A DNA stretch of 64,000 bases. It comes from Lunularia cruciata (lineage: Eukaryota; Streptophyta; Marchantiopsida; Lunulariales; Lunulariaceae). Positions 32,703-43,111 of this stretch are shown one piece after another. A program made the translations under genes and the position numbers. Numbering within the stretch: the first letter of the stretch is position 1; every line of letters starts with the position of its first letter. The DNA lies in contig OX419756.1 of assembly GCA_948567375.1 (NCBI GenBank), positions 45,212,333-45,276,332 on the forward strand, written 5' to 3'. Below the pieces are notes generated by a model that was not told the origin of the DNA, did no database searches, and saw only the letters and a list, made by a program, of their open reading frames with translations.

Positions 32703-33180
32703 TTATGCTCCCCACCTCCAACCATTTGAGTCCAAAGTGCCTAGTGATATCAAATTCTTCCTTAACTTGAGAACATGCCTTGCATCAGCAAGATTCCTCA
32801 CAATACCATCAAACATCTTAATGCATATTGTACCAATGCCAATAGCTTTACAAGCCATGTTGTTCCCCATTATTACATATCCTCCATTGAATGATTTGTA
32901 CTCATAAACCCACTCCTTATTTGGACATATATGGTAAGAGCAACTTGAGTCCAATATCCATGACTCCTCACATTGATCTTTGTCCTGGGTAACACGTAGA
33001 ACATCATCCACACCTCCAGATGACTCAGCAATGCTTGCTTGATCTAAAAGTTGACCTTTATCCTTGTTGGACTCAAGCCTCTTGTTGTTACAATCCTTCT
33101 TGAAATGTACAACCTTCATACAAATCTAGCACTTGCCTTTGAAACCTCCAGTTCTAGACTTGGATCTTGATTTACTCTTG
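32703..33180 (-). pseudogene. Copia-2 protease and zinc knuckle
   Basis: The frame 32703-33119 shows ESWILDSSCSYHICPNKEW, where the family usually has D-S-G, then MFDGIVRNLADARHV. Just upstream the zinc knuckle is disrupted: the first Cys-x-x-Cys reads C-x-x-stop (near 33115-33140). The same Ser-for-Gly change occurs in copia-1, so it probably predates the two copies. Confidence 0.8.
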
Positions 33181-33337
33181 ATCTGATCTCTCTCTTGTCC
33201 TTCCTCTGATAAATAGAGCCTCTGAATTTGTCTTTTCTTAATTGTGTCTTTTTTGCATCTCACTGGAAAATAATGATGAAGTGACCTCCTCACAGTTTAT
33301 ATCATCCTTTCCATATAGAATAGTTATGACCAGATGT

Positions 33338-33839
33338 TCATATGATGGATAAAGTGAAGTCAATAAACAGCAATGCCTTATCCTCCTCTTCTAACTTAAC
33401 CTCTATGCTCATCAACTCACAAATGATTTTGTTGAAAGCATTGAGGTGCTCCATAATACTCTGGCCTTCCTTCATCCCTAACATATACAACTTCTGTTTA
33501 TGAAACAGTCTATTTGTCATTGACTTTGTCATATAAAGATTCTCCAATTTGGGCCATAGTTTTGGTGCAAATTCCTCATTCATAACATTGTATAGCACTT
33601 CATCAGCAAGGTTCAACCTAATAGTGCTAATAGCTCTGATCTGCATCTTCATCTTCCCCATCCTCATCTCTTTTGTCCTCTTGTTTTTTCTTTAGTGCTC
33701 TATGCAGTCCTTGCTGGACAAGAAGGTCCTTCATCTTCAGCTGCCAAAGTCCAAAATTGTTTTTCCCATCAAATTTCTCCACTGCAAATTTAGCATTTGA
33801 TATGCCATTGCTTTGCTGTGGACTTGCTTTTGGACCCAC
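33338..33839 (-). pseudogene. Copia-2 gag, N-terminal part
   Basis: The frame 33627-33839 starts MGPKASPQQ and has FDGKNNFGLWQLKMKDLL, and the frame 33338-33667 continues with DEVLYNVMNEEFAPKLW and LHKQKLYMLGMKEGQSI-like sequence. This is the UBN2/copia gag pattern. A frameshift near 33630 separates the two. The Met at 33839 is a good start candidate because the LTR remnant follows within 20 bp upstream. Confidence 0.82.
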
Positions 33840-34864
33840 TTCCCTGCAAGTTTGCTTTTGCTCTTAATCAGTCAAGTCACTGATAACAAGCCAAACATAA
33901 CATTATTACAGTTTGCCGATATGAAATGGCAGTAAACAACTCCCTTGTCCTGGATAAAACATCGAGCTTTCTTTTTATTAACATGGTAATTTGCTAAGAC
34001 CAGGAACGGTCATTGATTATCGGCACTGCTAGCTTTGATGAGTGGATACTTGAAACAAGGAGACTTCTTCAGAACGAGGACTACAAGGAAACTATGAACT
34101 CTCACACCTGGTTTTCAACAGCCTGAAGTCTGCAAATGAACATGGAACAAGAATATTCTGCTTTCTTCCAACCACGAAACAATTCTTGAGTGATGATAAC
34201 TTCATTTGGTGATCAGCGTAAATAGCTCATATTCCACAGTTTCAACACGAAAAGATTGCAAATATTTAGGTCAGATGTCTTGCAGATTGCCAGCTCCGAT
34301 TCCAGTTTCCGAGGAGATGGCGGAAAAGCTTGTCAATGATGAAACATGTTTCAAACGAGCTAATCGTTTGGAACCAAGTGAATAGACTGAGGGAGTTGAG
34401 TCAGCGACTCCTTAGGCAAAATGTCTTCTGGCACCATGATCAGCTTTCTGTAGCAATAACAACATTCAATGACTGTGTACATTATCTCAAAACTAGAGCA
34501 CATTCTTCTACGGTTATTGTTCTATAGGAGTAGAACCACCTTTCGGTAGTGCTACTTATGCTGTCCCGACTACCGTCTCATCAATCGTCCTCTTTGTTCA
34601 CATTTCCAGCTTGTAAAACAGAGAATGCCGTAAAGCTGACAAGGCACTCTAACGCACTATCAGCTTCTACATCTTGAACGCACAAAAACCGCCACGAACT
34701 GCCACAAAAACTGTCTCATTGAACTCCAATACTGCGAGAGAAGGTTGAAAGCTATGGGGAAAGCAGCCTTTTTTAGTTCGGGACGGGACGCATTCGCGTT
34801 GTAAGATATGCCCAGAAACGTCAATGAAATTCGTTAAACTTAGCTGACAATGACAGTTAAAGCC

Positions 34865-34911
34865 AGCAAGTAGATCGGCATCTTCATGAAGAAGATGCCG
34901 ATCTACTTGCT
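34865..34911. repeat. Perfect 21-bp hairpin with 5-base loop
   Basis: Arms at 34865-34885 and 34891-34911 are perfectly complementary (AGCAAGTAGATCGGCATCTTC), with the loop ATGAA. It is in the island DNA right of copia-2, away from any recognised gene. Possible readings are a palindromic template-switch mutation, a small foldback element or a small-RNA precursor; the sequence does not decide between them. Confidence 0.95.
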
Positions 34912-34934
34912 ACCCACGAACTTAATGCAAACGC

Positions 34935-35030
34935 TTTCATATCATTAGAGGTCTTCCGGCTTGATGGGGTCTTCCCATCCTTCATTTTTCCTACGCGGTC
35001 GCCTTTTTTCGTTTCTTCCTGGATTAGCTT
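34935..35030 (+). repeat. Dispersed repeat family D, copy 4
   Basis: CTTGATGGGGTCTTCCCATCC followed by TACGCGGTCGCC, as in the repeat at 170-300. The left half of the family consensus is not obvious here. Confidence 0.55.
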
Positions 35031-35945
35031 TTGTGTCAGGAATACCCAGATCTGACGAGGAAAGGTTTCTGCAGTTGGAAATAAGGTAGATTGCGGCTGA
35101 CTAACATAGTCTGCTAAATTTTGATTCTTCTGACTAGGCTAGAAAAGTTGACGCAATCAAAGAATAATTTCACTTGGTCGATGTATACAATATTCACATT
35201 TTCAGGCCGTTGTGCTCCGTAAAAGTTAGTCGTAACAAAAGATTCTGCAGCATCAACATAAACGGCATTCTTCAGGCTTCTCCTTTGTTTGTACAAAGCC
35301 GTCAGAACCTCCGTCAGTCTAGACGTGCAAACTCCAAGGTTTCTGCAGCAGGTCGTTTAAACGGCATCGACCTCATGTTTGACCAACTCATGAAGTATGA
35401 AGCAAGCAACAAGATGTGCCCATCTGGATCTGTGCCAGTGCCAGAGCCAGAGCCCCTTTGCTCGTGCATCTGAGCACCCTCACACTTCTCACCACACATG
35501 TAAGATCCGTACATAGGATGCGCATACTTATCGGCTACGGTTCCTCATGTGACATCGCCGGGTCACAGAAGGTTACCGTAGAGACCCAATACGATACGGA
35601 TGGGGTATCCGTACATACTTTGAGTATGTAAAGCATTATTTATTCGCATTGTAAGATGATTCATTCCATTCGAATATCTGGAGTACATAGTACAACAGAC
35701 ATGTTCTACATTGTATCAGAAATAGAGCACCGCAGATAGCAGATATTATCGCACAACCAAGGTGACAATTCTACTCAATCGCATCCCAAGTTTTAGATTT
35801 ACTTGACCACACCCTATGGTTTGAAATGGCAGTCGGTTGTCTTAGTCGAATGTCTTAGTTTACACAAATTTGTTCTTGTGTGTGAATTGAACTGTGCACT
35901 AGAAACGTGTTTTAAATCATGTTCGTAGACCTTACGATTTGCATA

Positions 35946-36065
35946 GTGCGTGGATATCTTAAGCACAAGAGAGTAGATTTCTCATACCAATACTATTGAG
36001 ATTTAACCCCAATTTCTTTTTAATTTGTCTTCCTTTCTTCGTGTTTTCTACGCGATGTCTTTTCC
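35946..36065 (+). repeat. Dispersed repeat family D, copy 5 (diverged)
   Basis: GTGGATATCTTAAG, GTAGATTTCTCATA, ACTATTGAGATTTA and TCTACGCGATGTC appear in the family order with several changes and lack the CTTGATGGGG core. Confidence 0.45.
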
Positions 36066-36953
36066 TCCTTTTACTCCGGAACTCGACCTGAAGTTCCGGG
36101 GACAGCCCCAGTTTCCAGGCTCGCTTCGAGCTTCGGAGCTCGAGGCCGCCAATCGCTCTGAATTTCCTTTAGAGCTTCGGGGCTCCATAAAGTGTTATGA
36201 ATCGAGAGATCAGGTGAACTCTGGGTGATAATGTAAAGACGGGCTACCCCAAAGCCAGAGAACCAAGAAAAGAATAGCGAAGTTACCGATAACCGACATG
36301 GATATTTCCCTTCGGACTTATCTGGGTTTCTGGCATCCTCAAAGAATTCAATCTCGTGGGGGCCCTGGGAACAGAGTTTTGACAATGTAATATCTATGCA
36401 ATGTCATGTACGGCGCATCCTTTCTAGTTTTAAACTTGGCAATAAACTTAAGTCCTATTTCGCCTTGAATCCTGATCATTTAGGGCACAATGTAGGTCAT
36501 CCAATCAATCGAAGTCCGGGAAGTCAAATCTCCTGCGAGTGCAACAGATATAGATGGTATCATGCGAGGTCCAGTTTGACCACAACTCTTCTGCTTCAGT
36601 ATCCCTCCTCGCACAGATTCTGGGAAGACATGCAGCAGTGTAAATAGCACTGATGGATCGACATTAAGGAAGCACTCACCAATACTCCAGCTATCGATCT
36701 GAAGAATATTTTCATATGTACCGCTTGTGAAGGTGACCACATTGCGACAATTTTCAATTGTTGATACCAATTCGAAGATATTCTCGGAGCCCACTGCGAT
36801 GTTCTACGGGTGATTTGCTGATTTTTCTCATCTGCAGTACAAGAGGCATTTAAAAGAACATTGTCTACCTGTCTCTGAATTTCAGAGCCAGCTATGACTA
36901 TCGTTATCCACGTCAATGTACATGGTGCGTCAAGTTAATTTGGAAACTTGAGG

Positions 36954-37151
36954 TAAGGTTAAAAGTCAACTGAAAAAGAACAAAGCCTAAACTCAGGGTG
37001 AGATTCAATATATCCATGACATTGTAGTGATGTTTAAGTCCAGTGAACATTCAACAAAACTTTCTGAATACAACCCAAAGTGCTTTTCGTAGAGAAATTG
37101 TAAGAACCGCATTCACTAAACAAGTGCTCAGCTTGTATATTTGTATAATGC
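36954..37151 (+). repeat. 198-bp direct repeat, copy 1
   Basis: Starts TAAGGTTAAAAGTC and ends TTTGTATAATGC. A second copy of the same length, with about 10 differences, lies 1807 bp away. The ends are not TG/CA and no matching target duplication was found, so an LTR identity is not supported. Confidence 0.88.
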
Positions 37152-38004
37152 GTACTCATCCGAATTGATACACTAATGGATGATACAAGTTACTATGCAG
37201 GGTAGCCACTACAGTATATCATTCGCGCTGTTGTGGATTTCTAGGTGAAGGAATGTACTGCGCTCTCATTAGCATCGCGGTACATACCTTCCATCGCTAT
37301 CTACAACCTCCCTTTCTTTCAGACGATGTTCCACCGTAACCTAAAGGACGGTATCTTGTATCTTCTGCGTGTGTACAACGACCACTGACGAGCGAGGCTC
37401 GTCCTCAGCTCCAACTGACCGACAACCCCTACTTTAAGTTGGTCTGGCCTCTGCATCAGAGTGGTTGATTTCCACCAGTTCATTTACACATATATGCAGA
37501 TTATCTCGAGTGTGGTGGAATCTTGTATGGTCCATCACTGTACATGTACAGCCTATGACAGAGTGACAATTTCGCGCTCGACCATCGTATCGAATTCATT
37601 TTTCTCGAACACTATGAGGGATGTTTGGCGGGCCTAACTGGTGCAGTGAGTAGCAGTATTATTGCAGGGAGGGAGCCAGGCTAGGTGCCGTATTGGGACC
37701 ACGATCTAGTAGACTGAATTGAGATCGACTTATAAGCTCAATGTACTTTTTATGGGACCTGTCAGGCTCTGCCTCTCTACTGCTGCTGTTACCCCAGTTC
37801 TTTCGCTTCATTACGGAGAATGTTGACGAAGGAGACTTGTAAAGTCCCCATGTTCCACTCGTGGACTCGCTAGGAATATTTCTAAACAGGTGTAAAACTT
37901 CAGGGTCAATTGCTCTAGAAAGAGTGGTAGGGTTTATTACTGTCTTCACAACTACCAGGCATTCAAGGCTGCATGTCTGGGAGATTCAGACTGCAACCTT
38001 CCAT

Positions 38005-38290
38005 ATCACCAGGATATATATCTAGAATCCAATACACGATTCCAGTTAAATTACAATAGCCCCAAATTAAAGCTCTTGCTATTGTCTCACCCGGGTTTGG
38101 GTATTGTCTCACCTGCATGCATGCATACATACATACAGATCTGTTATTGTCTCACCCAGACATATACGACACCAGGATATATATGCAGAATCCAATACTC
38201 TATTCCAGTTTAATATCGATAGCCCGGAATTATTAAAGTTCTTGCTAGTGTCTAACCTACATACATACAGCTCTGCTATTGTCTCACCCG
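38005..38290 (+). repeat. Diverged tandem repeat with CATA microsatellite
   Basis: Two diverged units of about 160 bp, each with CACCAGGATATATAT, GAATCCAATAC, ATTCCAGTT and CTTGCTA(T/G)TGTCT. A (GCAT)n/(ACAT)n run sits at 38114-38137. TATTGTCTCACC recurs five times between 38080 and 38290. Confidence 0.7.
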
Positions 38291-38760
38291 CACATATATA
38301 CAAGCGCTTACTTCTGCCTCAACCAACTAGTAATTCATATCCAGTGCCCTGTCAGAAACACTTGCCTCACCGCTGATAATTTTAACTACCCAAGCCAGCA
38401 GCCACCACTTGAAAGCCACAATGCCCATCTCCCATCCAATCTGTTACCCTTTGGATCACTGCAGACAAAAGTGCAGGAACGTTGTCAGGGTGACTATATG
38501 TGTGCTCTTTTTCATAGGGCTATTCCTAACATCATGTCCGGCCCCAAGAACGTGACAGACACCACAAGTCACCCAGCTTTAACCTTCAGGTTAACAACAT
38601 CAAATCTTGATAAACCTCGCTTTGTTGATTACAAGGGTAGCTTATTTGCAAACCGGTTGGCCTCCCCTTCCATATTTACTAATAGATCCTTGATACATTC
38701 AGCCTCTTGAGTCATCAATTCAGCAAGGGCTTGCTTGATCAGCTCCTGCTGGTGTGGAGT

Positions 38761-38958
38761 TAAGGTTAAAAGTCTTCTGAAAAAGAACAAAGCCTAAACT
38801 CAGGGTGAGATTCAATATATCTATGACATTGTAGTGATGTTTAAGTCCAGTGAACATTCAACAAAACTTTCTGAATACAACCCAAAGTGCTTTTAGTGGA
38901 GAAAGTGTAAGAACCGCATTCACTAAACAAGTGCTCAGCTTGTATATTTGTATCATGC
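38761..38958 (+). repeat. 198-bp direct repeat, copy 2
   Basis: Matches 36954-37151 base for base apart from scattered changes. It abuts the C-terminal end of the MULE transposase pseudogene. Confidence 0.88.
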
Positions 38959-38969
38959 AAGTTGTATAT

Positions 38970-40240
38970 TTCCAAATGCTGATTTAAGATCACCCGTCAA
39001 TGTTTGAATAAATTGTTTTAGTACTAAATGAGCTTGTTCAGCTCAAGATGTGTTGATGTTCCCAAGGTGCAGGAACTTGGATGTCCATGGTTGAGCAAAC
39101 TTCTCATTGGGTGGTATCTAATTCTTCTCAATGTATTGGATCAATGGATGATGTGTAACATATTTTATCTTAAAGATAGCCATCTTTTCGTGAAAGTAGC
39201 AAGGTCTGCAGATCGCACTAATTTGTTCCACTCTACCATGATTGCTTCCCATTTTTCATCATCTTTAAACATTCTATGGCAATGTCCCATAAGGTTTTTG
39301 TTAATGTACCAGTTGTAGAGGAAGTTCTTGCTATCGAGAAAAGGTATCAACTAATGCATTCATTAGAGCTAACTCTTGATCTGTATATACCACTCCCAAA
39401 ACCATGCCAAATGTCCTTTGAATGCACTTCAGTGCCCAAGCATAGTCTGCCTTTAGTTCAGAGCAGAGAAATATGTGACTGATAGTGAATGTAGTGGACA
39501 AGCTTGTTACTCCTATATCATTTAGGAGTGGAAGTTTAAATTTTTGAGTCTTGTAAGTTGAATTCATGATGAAGACAAATGGGAATGACCTAGCAAGCAT
39601 GATTGCATGCATATGGGCAATGAACAAGTGCAAAACATACCCATCTTAATCTTTCTTGAATTCATGTTTCTATTTGCCTATGGATATGTCATCCAACAAT
39701 GCTTGGATGGGTGTGCACTTGTCTAACTCCAGTTTGTGCAACTAGGATTTTGCATTTTCAACCATCTTTGCAATAACATGGATCTTTGAATCTGCAAGGC
39801 AGAGAGTTGATTTGATTTGCCGTAGTCTTATGCCAACCTCTGTCATCTTCTGCACTAGTTTGAGATTAGCAAAAGCCAATCTTTGTGCCAAAGGATGGCT
39901 TACCATCTCATGCAAGGCATCATGATTGCAATCCGGACATTTATTCTGTAAAGTCCAACTTCCATTGCCATCATGCATGCAATGAACACACATCAAGAAG
40001 GGACAGCCATTCAGTCAAGTGGATGTCACACGGATGCCCCCGCCCTTCTTCTTATAAGTACCTCCCCAATTGTAGCACAAATATACTCTCTCACTCATCG
40101 ACCACAAATGCAAAACCAATGCGTAGCCTTGAGACAAACCATGTGACTTGCAACTCTTTATTAGGTCCACATGGGATGAAAAAACACCAAGAGTAAGAGG
40201 TTCAAGTGGCATGATGGAGAAGAAGGACATTTGTTGTGCA
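38970..40240 (-). pseudogene. MULE/FAR1-like transposase (decayed)
   Basis: On the minus strand the fragments line up in family order. 40015-40230: DLIKSCKSHGLSQGYAL and ERVYLCYNWGGTY, the FAR1-type DNA-binding start. 39742-39996: CPDCNHDALHEMVSHPLAQRL, the H-N-H like segment. 39331-39633: FIMNSTYKTQKFKLPLL then GVVYTDQELALMNAL, the MULE transposase core with M-D-S-T-Y-K-T reading M-N-S-T-Y-K-T, so the first catalytic Asp is lost. 39165-39350: CHRMFKDDEKWE and MVEWNKLV. 38990-39160: NEKFAQPWTSKFLHLGN. At least four frame breaks. MULE transposases cut and paste DNA with terminal inverted repeats; I could not find such repeats. Host FAR1/FHY3 regulators share this fold, but the stops argue for a dead transposon. 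Confidence 0.8.
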
Positions 40241-40317
40241 AGAATGAGTGCAATAGCAAGTGAAGTGATGGTTCAATTCATATTGAAGGTCATTGGCCCC
40301 AAAGGTCTATCAGAGCC

Positions 40318-40349
40318 CCTCAGAGCATTACAAATGTAATGCTCTGAGG
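40318..40349. repeat. Palindrome at the gypsy-2 LTR end
   Basis: CCTCAGAGCATTACA, two A residues, then TGTAATGCTCTGAGG. The right arm is the LTR terminus; the left arm is an inverted copy of the same 15 bases in the flank. Confidence 0.92.
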
Positions 40350-41073
40350 ACAAGAGAAGAGAGAAAACACAGATTGTACACTCAAACATTAGATGCCCCA
40401 AGGGAGCACCTTCTCTTTATTATATAGACAAAGAGGATCTCCTCCAAGGAAGCTCCACCCTATGATTAGGGACACAGATAGATGACATGTCAGCAAGCTC
40501 CACCCTTGGATTACTTACTTGGATGGGTGACATTTTTGGTCTAGGTCCTATCTGGTTGGTCAAACAAGCTTTGACCGGAGGGAATCTTTTAGGGAATCTT
40601 CCTATAGGAATCTCATAATCACATGAGTAAGGTACCGTTGGAAAGCTCTCGACAAGACAAAGTGGGTGGAAGGTAAGGCCAAACCTTCCTCCATTGGGGG
40701 GGTAATCTGCACATTTTCAAGGCCTAATTCATCCGTTTAGGCCTCCAAAATTGCCTTTAAAGATTTCAGGCATATTTCAGTTCCTACTCTATTAGTAGAA
40801 GTCCCCTTTTGGTGATACCTCTTTCTGATCTGTTTAGTCTATCATGTGTAACATCCTTTTAGATGTTACCAAACCAATTCTCACCTTTAAATCATATGTC
40901 TAGCTATTGGTTCTAAGGTTCTCAAGTCTATTTCGGTTTCTGCCCTATTAGTAGAAGTACTCTTTTGGTGATACTTCTATCTTATCTATTTTGACCATCA
41001 TGTATAACATCATTCTAGATGTTACCAAACCAAATTTCACATCTAGATCATATGGCTAGCTCTTGGTATTATA
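40335..41073 (-). repeat. Gypsy-2 3' LTR
   Basis: 739 bp, matching 46908-47646. A TTATTATATA at 40418-40427 reads TATATAATAA on the element strand, a likely promoter. It contains two related internal stretches (ATTAGTAGAAGT...GGTGATAC...ATCTTAT/CTGATCT...GATGTTACCAAACCAA) about 130 bp apart, an internal tandem duplication. Confidence 0.92.
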
Positions 41074-41090
41074 GACCTCCCTCCTTTTAA
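41074..41090 (-). promoter_or_regulatory. Gypsy-2 polypurine tract
   Basis: On the minus strand TTAAAAGGAGGGAGGTC directly precedes the 3' LTR. Its purine run and position fit the plus-strand primer. Confidence 0.8.
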
Positions 41091-41449
41091 GATGCAATGT
41101 ACTCGTTGTGCAATTGTTGCTCAAATGCTTGCACCAACACAATTGCATGTGCCAAATTGGCAGCGGGCTCCCATGTGGCTTCATAGAGGGGGTAACCTTT
41201 CCATTGTACTAGATAGTCCACCCGTGGATGGCGAGTACCACGCATGCATTTTTGGAGAATCCACTCCACTTCATATTCCTCTGTGCCATCAATGAGTGTC
41301 GGACAAGAACAAATGTCATGTGTGGAATGACCTTGGCCTGATCGGGGAGCATATCTACATAGTAGGGAGACATGGAACACTGGATGGATCTTCATGTGTG
41401 GTGGGAGCTCAAGGTGATAGGCCACAACGCCGATGCGATGAAGAATCAA
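41087..41449 (-). pseudogene. Gypsy-2 integrase tail and chromodomain
   Basis: About 120 residues: HPVFHVSLLCRY is the end of integrase, then a chromodomain with EYEVEWILQ, HPRVDYLVQWKGYP and EATWEPAANL (about residues 58-105). The aromatic positions Y, W and W expected for methyl-lysine reading are present. The frame ends normally with the stop next to the polypurine tract. Confidence 0.9.
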
Positions 41450-41476
41450 GAAAGGCCCAACAAAACGCGGTCTGAG

Positions 41477-42364
41477 CTAACGAGGTCCAACTAATGTGAG
41501 GTTGGTTGTCGATAGCCACACTTGATCCCCCAACATTGAACTCCATGTGCCTACGGTATGCATCAGCATACTACTTTTGTCGATTTTGCGCAATCTGTAA
41601 TCTGTGCTTGGCGCTCTCCACACCTTGTTGGATTCTAGAAACAAATGTGTTGACTGCATCGACCTTGGTAGCCACTGGACAAATCTTCATCAAGCTAGAA
41701 GGTGTGAAAGGATGCTCACCATACATGAGGAAGAACGGAGTGACCTAGGTGGAGGCATTCACTAAATTGTTGTAAGCAAATTCCACCAACGGGAGTAGGG
41801 TGTCCCACCTCTCTTGCTCTTCTAAGGTGAAGCCGCGTAACATGTCTTCAATTGTGCGATTAGCCCACTCTGTTTGGCCATCTGTTTGTGGGTAGTAAGC
41901 TATAGACATGGCCAACTTGGTTTTGAAGAACCCAAAGAGTGTTTGCCAAAACAAACTGGTGAATTGGGTGCATCTATCTGTGATGATTTCTCTAGACAAG
42001 CCATGGTGAGCAAAGACTACATCTAAGTACAATTGAGCTAGTTGTGGAGCGGTCACCTCCTTGGTGGTAGGGCATACATGAATCATTTTGCTGAGCCGGT
42101 CCACAAAAACCACAATAGAGTCAAACCCTGAGGTGGTCTTGGGTAATTCATAGACGAGATCCATACTCACTTGTTCCCAACGTTGGGTAGGAGTGGGAAG
42201 AGGTTGAAGGAGCCCTGCAAGAGCTTGATTAGAAGCTTTGTTCTATTGACAAAGTAGGCAGCTACGACATAGTCCATCACGTCGTTGCTCATCTTGGGCC
42301 AATAGTAATGGCGCTTGACTGCATCCAAGGTCTTGTCCACTCCGACATGAGTTCCAATGGCCAA
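41477..42364 (-). pseudogene. Gypsy-2 integrase core (broken)
   Basis: Frame 41745-42170 has MSMDLVYELPKT (first Asp), EIITDRCTQF (second Asp) and YYPQTDGQTEWANRTIEDML (Glu), so the D-D-E set is kept. Frame 42167-42364 has GVDKTLDAVKRHYYWP (the zinc-site helix), but the C-x-x-C pair is replaced (AAYFVNRTK). A stop/frameshift separates the core from 41477-41659, which begins the C-terminal part. Confidence 0.87.
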
Positions 42365-42378
42365 ATCATGACATTCCG

Positions 42379-42980
42379 CTAGAATGGTGGTGCGTAATTC
42401 TGGGACATTTGGGATCCATAATCTGCCATCCCGAAAGGTAGTCCTTGGGTGCTGGTGAAACCTTTGGATGATTGTGCTTCTACAATCTGTGGATCAGTTT
42501 TTGTAACAGCCAGAATCTCTTGCCAGAATTCAGGGTTAATCTTAACCTCTGCCACCAAGTTGTTGGCAATTGGCATGCGGGTAAATGCATCTGCAAGTTG
42601 CTTCTTACCTTCCACATAGGTGATTGTCATGTTGAAGTGTTGTCGCCACTCTGCCCACCAAATTTGGCGACAAGATAGATCCTTTTGTGTCTCAAGGTAC
42701 ACTAGAGGTTTGTGGTCTGTCTCTACTACAAATGCCTTCTCGCCCAGGTAGTGCTTCCAATGCTTGGTTGCTAGAACGATGGCTAGCTCTTCTCGTTCTG
42801 TGGTGTGGTAGTTGCGCTCTACCGTGTGGTAGTTGCGCTCTACCGATAACAACTTGCGAGAGAAATATGCAATTGGATGCCATCCGTCATGCCACTCTTA
42901 TTGTAGGACTGCTCCTATTGCTACGCCAGATGCATTTGTAGCCAACTTGATTAGGCGTTTTGGGTCATACCACTTCAAGA
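42379..42980 (-). pseudogene. Gypsy-2 RNase H
   Basis: ELAIVLATKHWKHYL, VETDHKPLVYL and EWRQHFNMTITYVEGKKQLADAFTR are gypsy RNase H landmarks (frame 42379-42852). The segment VERNYHTVERNYHT comes from an exact 21-bp tandem duplication at about 42801-42842; it stays in frame. Upstream a stop interrupts the link to reverse transcriptase. Confidence 0.87.
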
Positions 42981-43111
42981 TTGGTGCATGTAGCAAGGCG
43001 GCCTTCAATTCTTGAAAGGCCAACTCCTGTGCAGTTCCCCATGTCCACTTCTTCCCCTTGCCAAATAGTGCCGTTAAAGGTTGTGCAACCTTGGAGAAGT
43101 CCTTGACAAAT

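Larger units (their letters stand above)
19460..33902 (-). mobile_element. Copia-2: Ty1/copia element split by a gypsy insertion
   Basis: The outer ends are TGTTAGAAAATACAGT at the left and CAAGCCAAACATAACA at the right, flanked by TTATTA. On the minus strand the order is gag (33839 leftward), zinc knuckle, protease, integrase, then a 9.9-kb gypsy element, then reverse transcriptase, RNase H, polypurine tract and 3' LTR. Without the insertion the copia part is about 4.5 kb. The 5' LTR is cut to about 50 bp at 33853-33902, so primer site and leader are lost. It is closely related to copia-1 and keeps the gag start that copia-1 lost. All genes are broken. Confidence 0.88.
33909..36953. other. 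Island sequence right of copia-2
   Basis: Low-repeat DNA contiguous, before insertion, with the 13.5-19.45 kb island. Minus-strand open frames at 36071-36385, 36480-36794 and 36596-36916 lie together, and a TGCAG acceptor-like and TTG/GTGAGT donor-like signal flank the segment about 36675-36835. That could be a spliced gene remnant, but no domain is recognisable. Plus-strand frames 34330-34527 and 35174-35473 are also unrecognised. Confidence 0.4.

Noticed and set aside
34865-34911. Hairpin as a transcription terminator
   Set aside because: The window is plant nuclear DNA; there is no T-tract and no gene end next to it.
36480-36916. A possible host gene on the minus strand with a splice-like acceptor and donor
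   Set aside because: The open frames overlap and no domain was recognised; two splice-like dinucleotides alone are not enough to call a gene.
38080-38290. CRISPR-like recurrence of TATTGTCTCACC
   Set aside because: The spacing is irregular and the units are parts of a diverged tandem repeat with microsatellite, not repeat-spacer units.
36954-38958. A miniature terminal-repeat retrotransposon bounded by the 198-bp repeats
   Set aside because: Repeat ends are not TG/CA, no primer site or polypurine tract lies inside, and the flanks show no target duplication.
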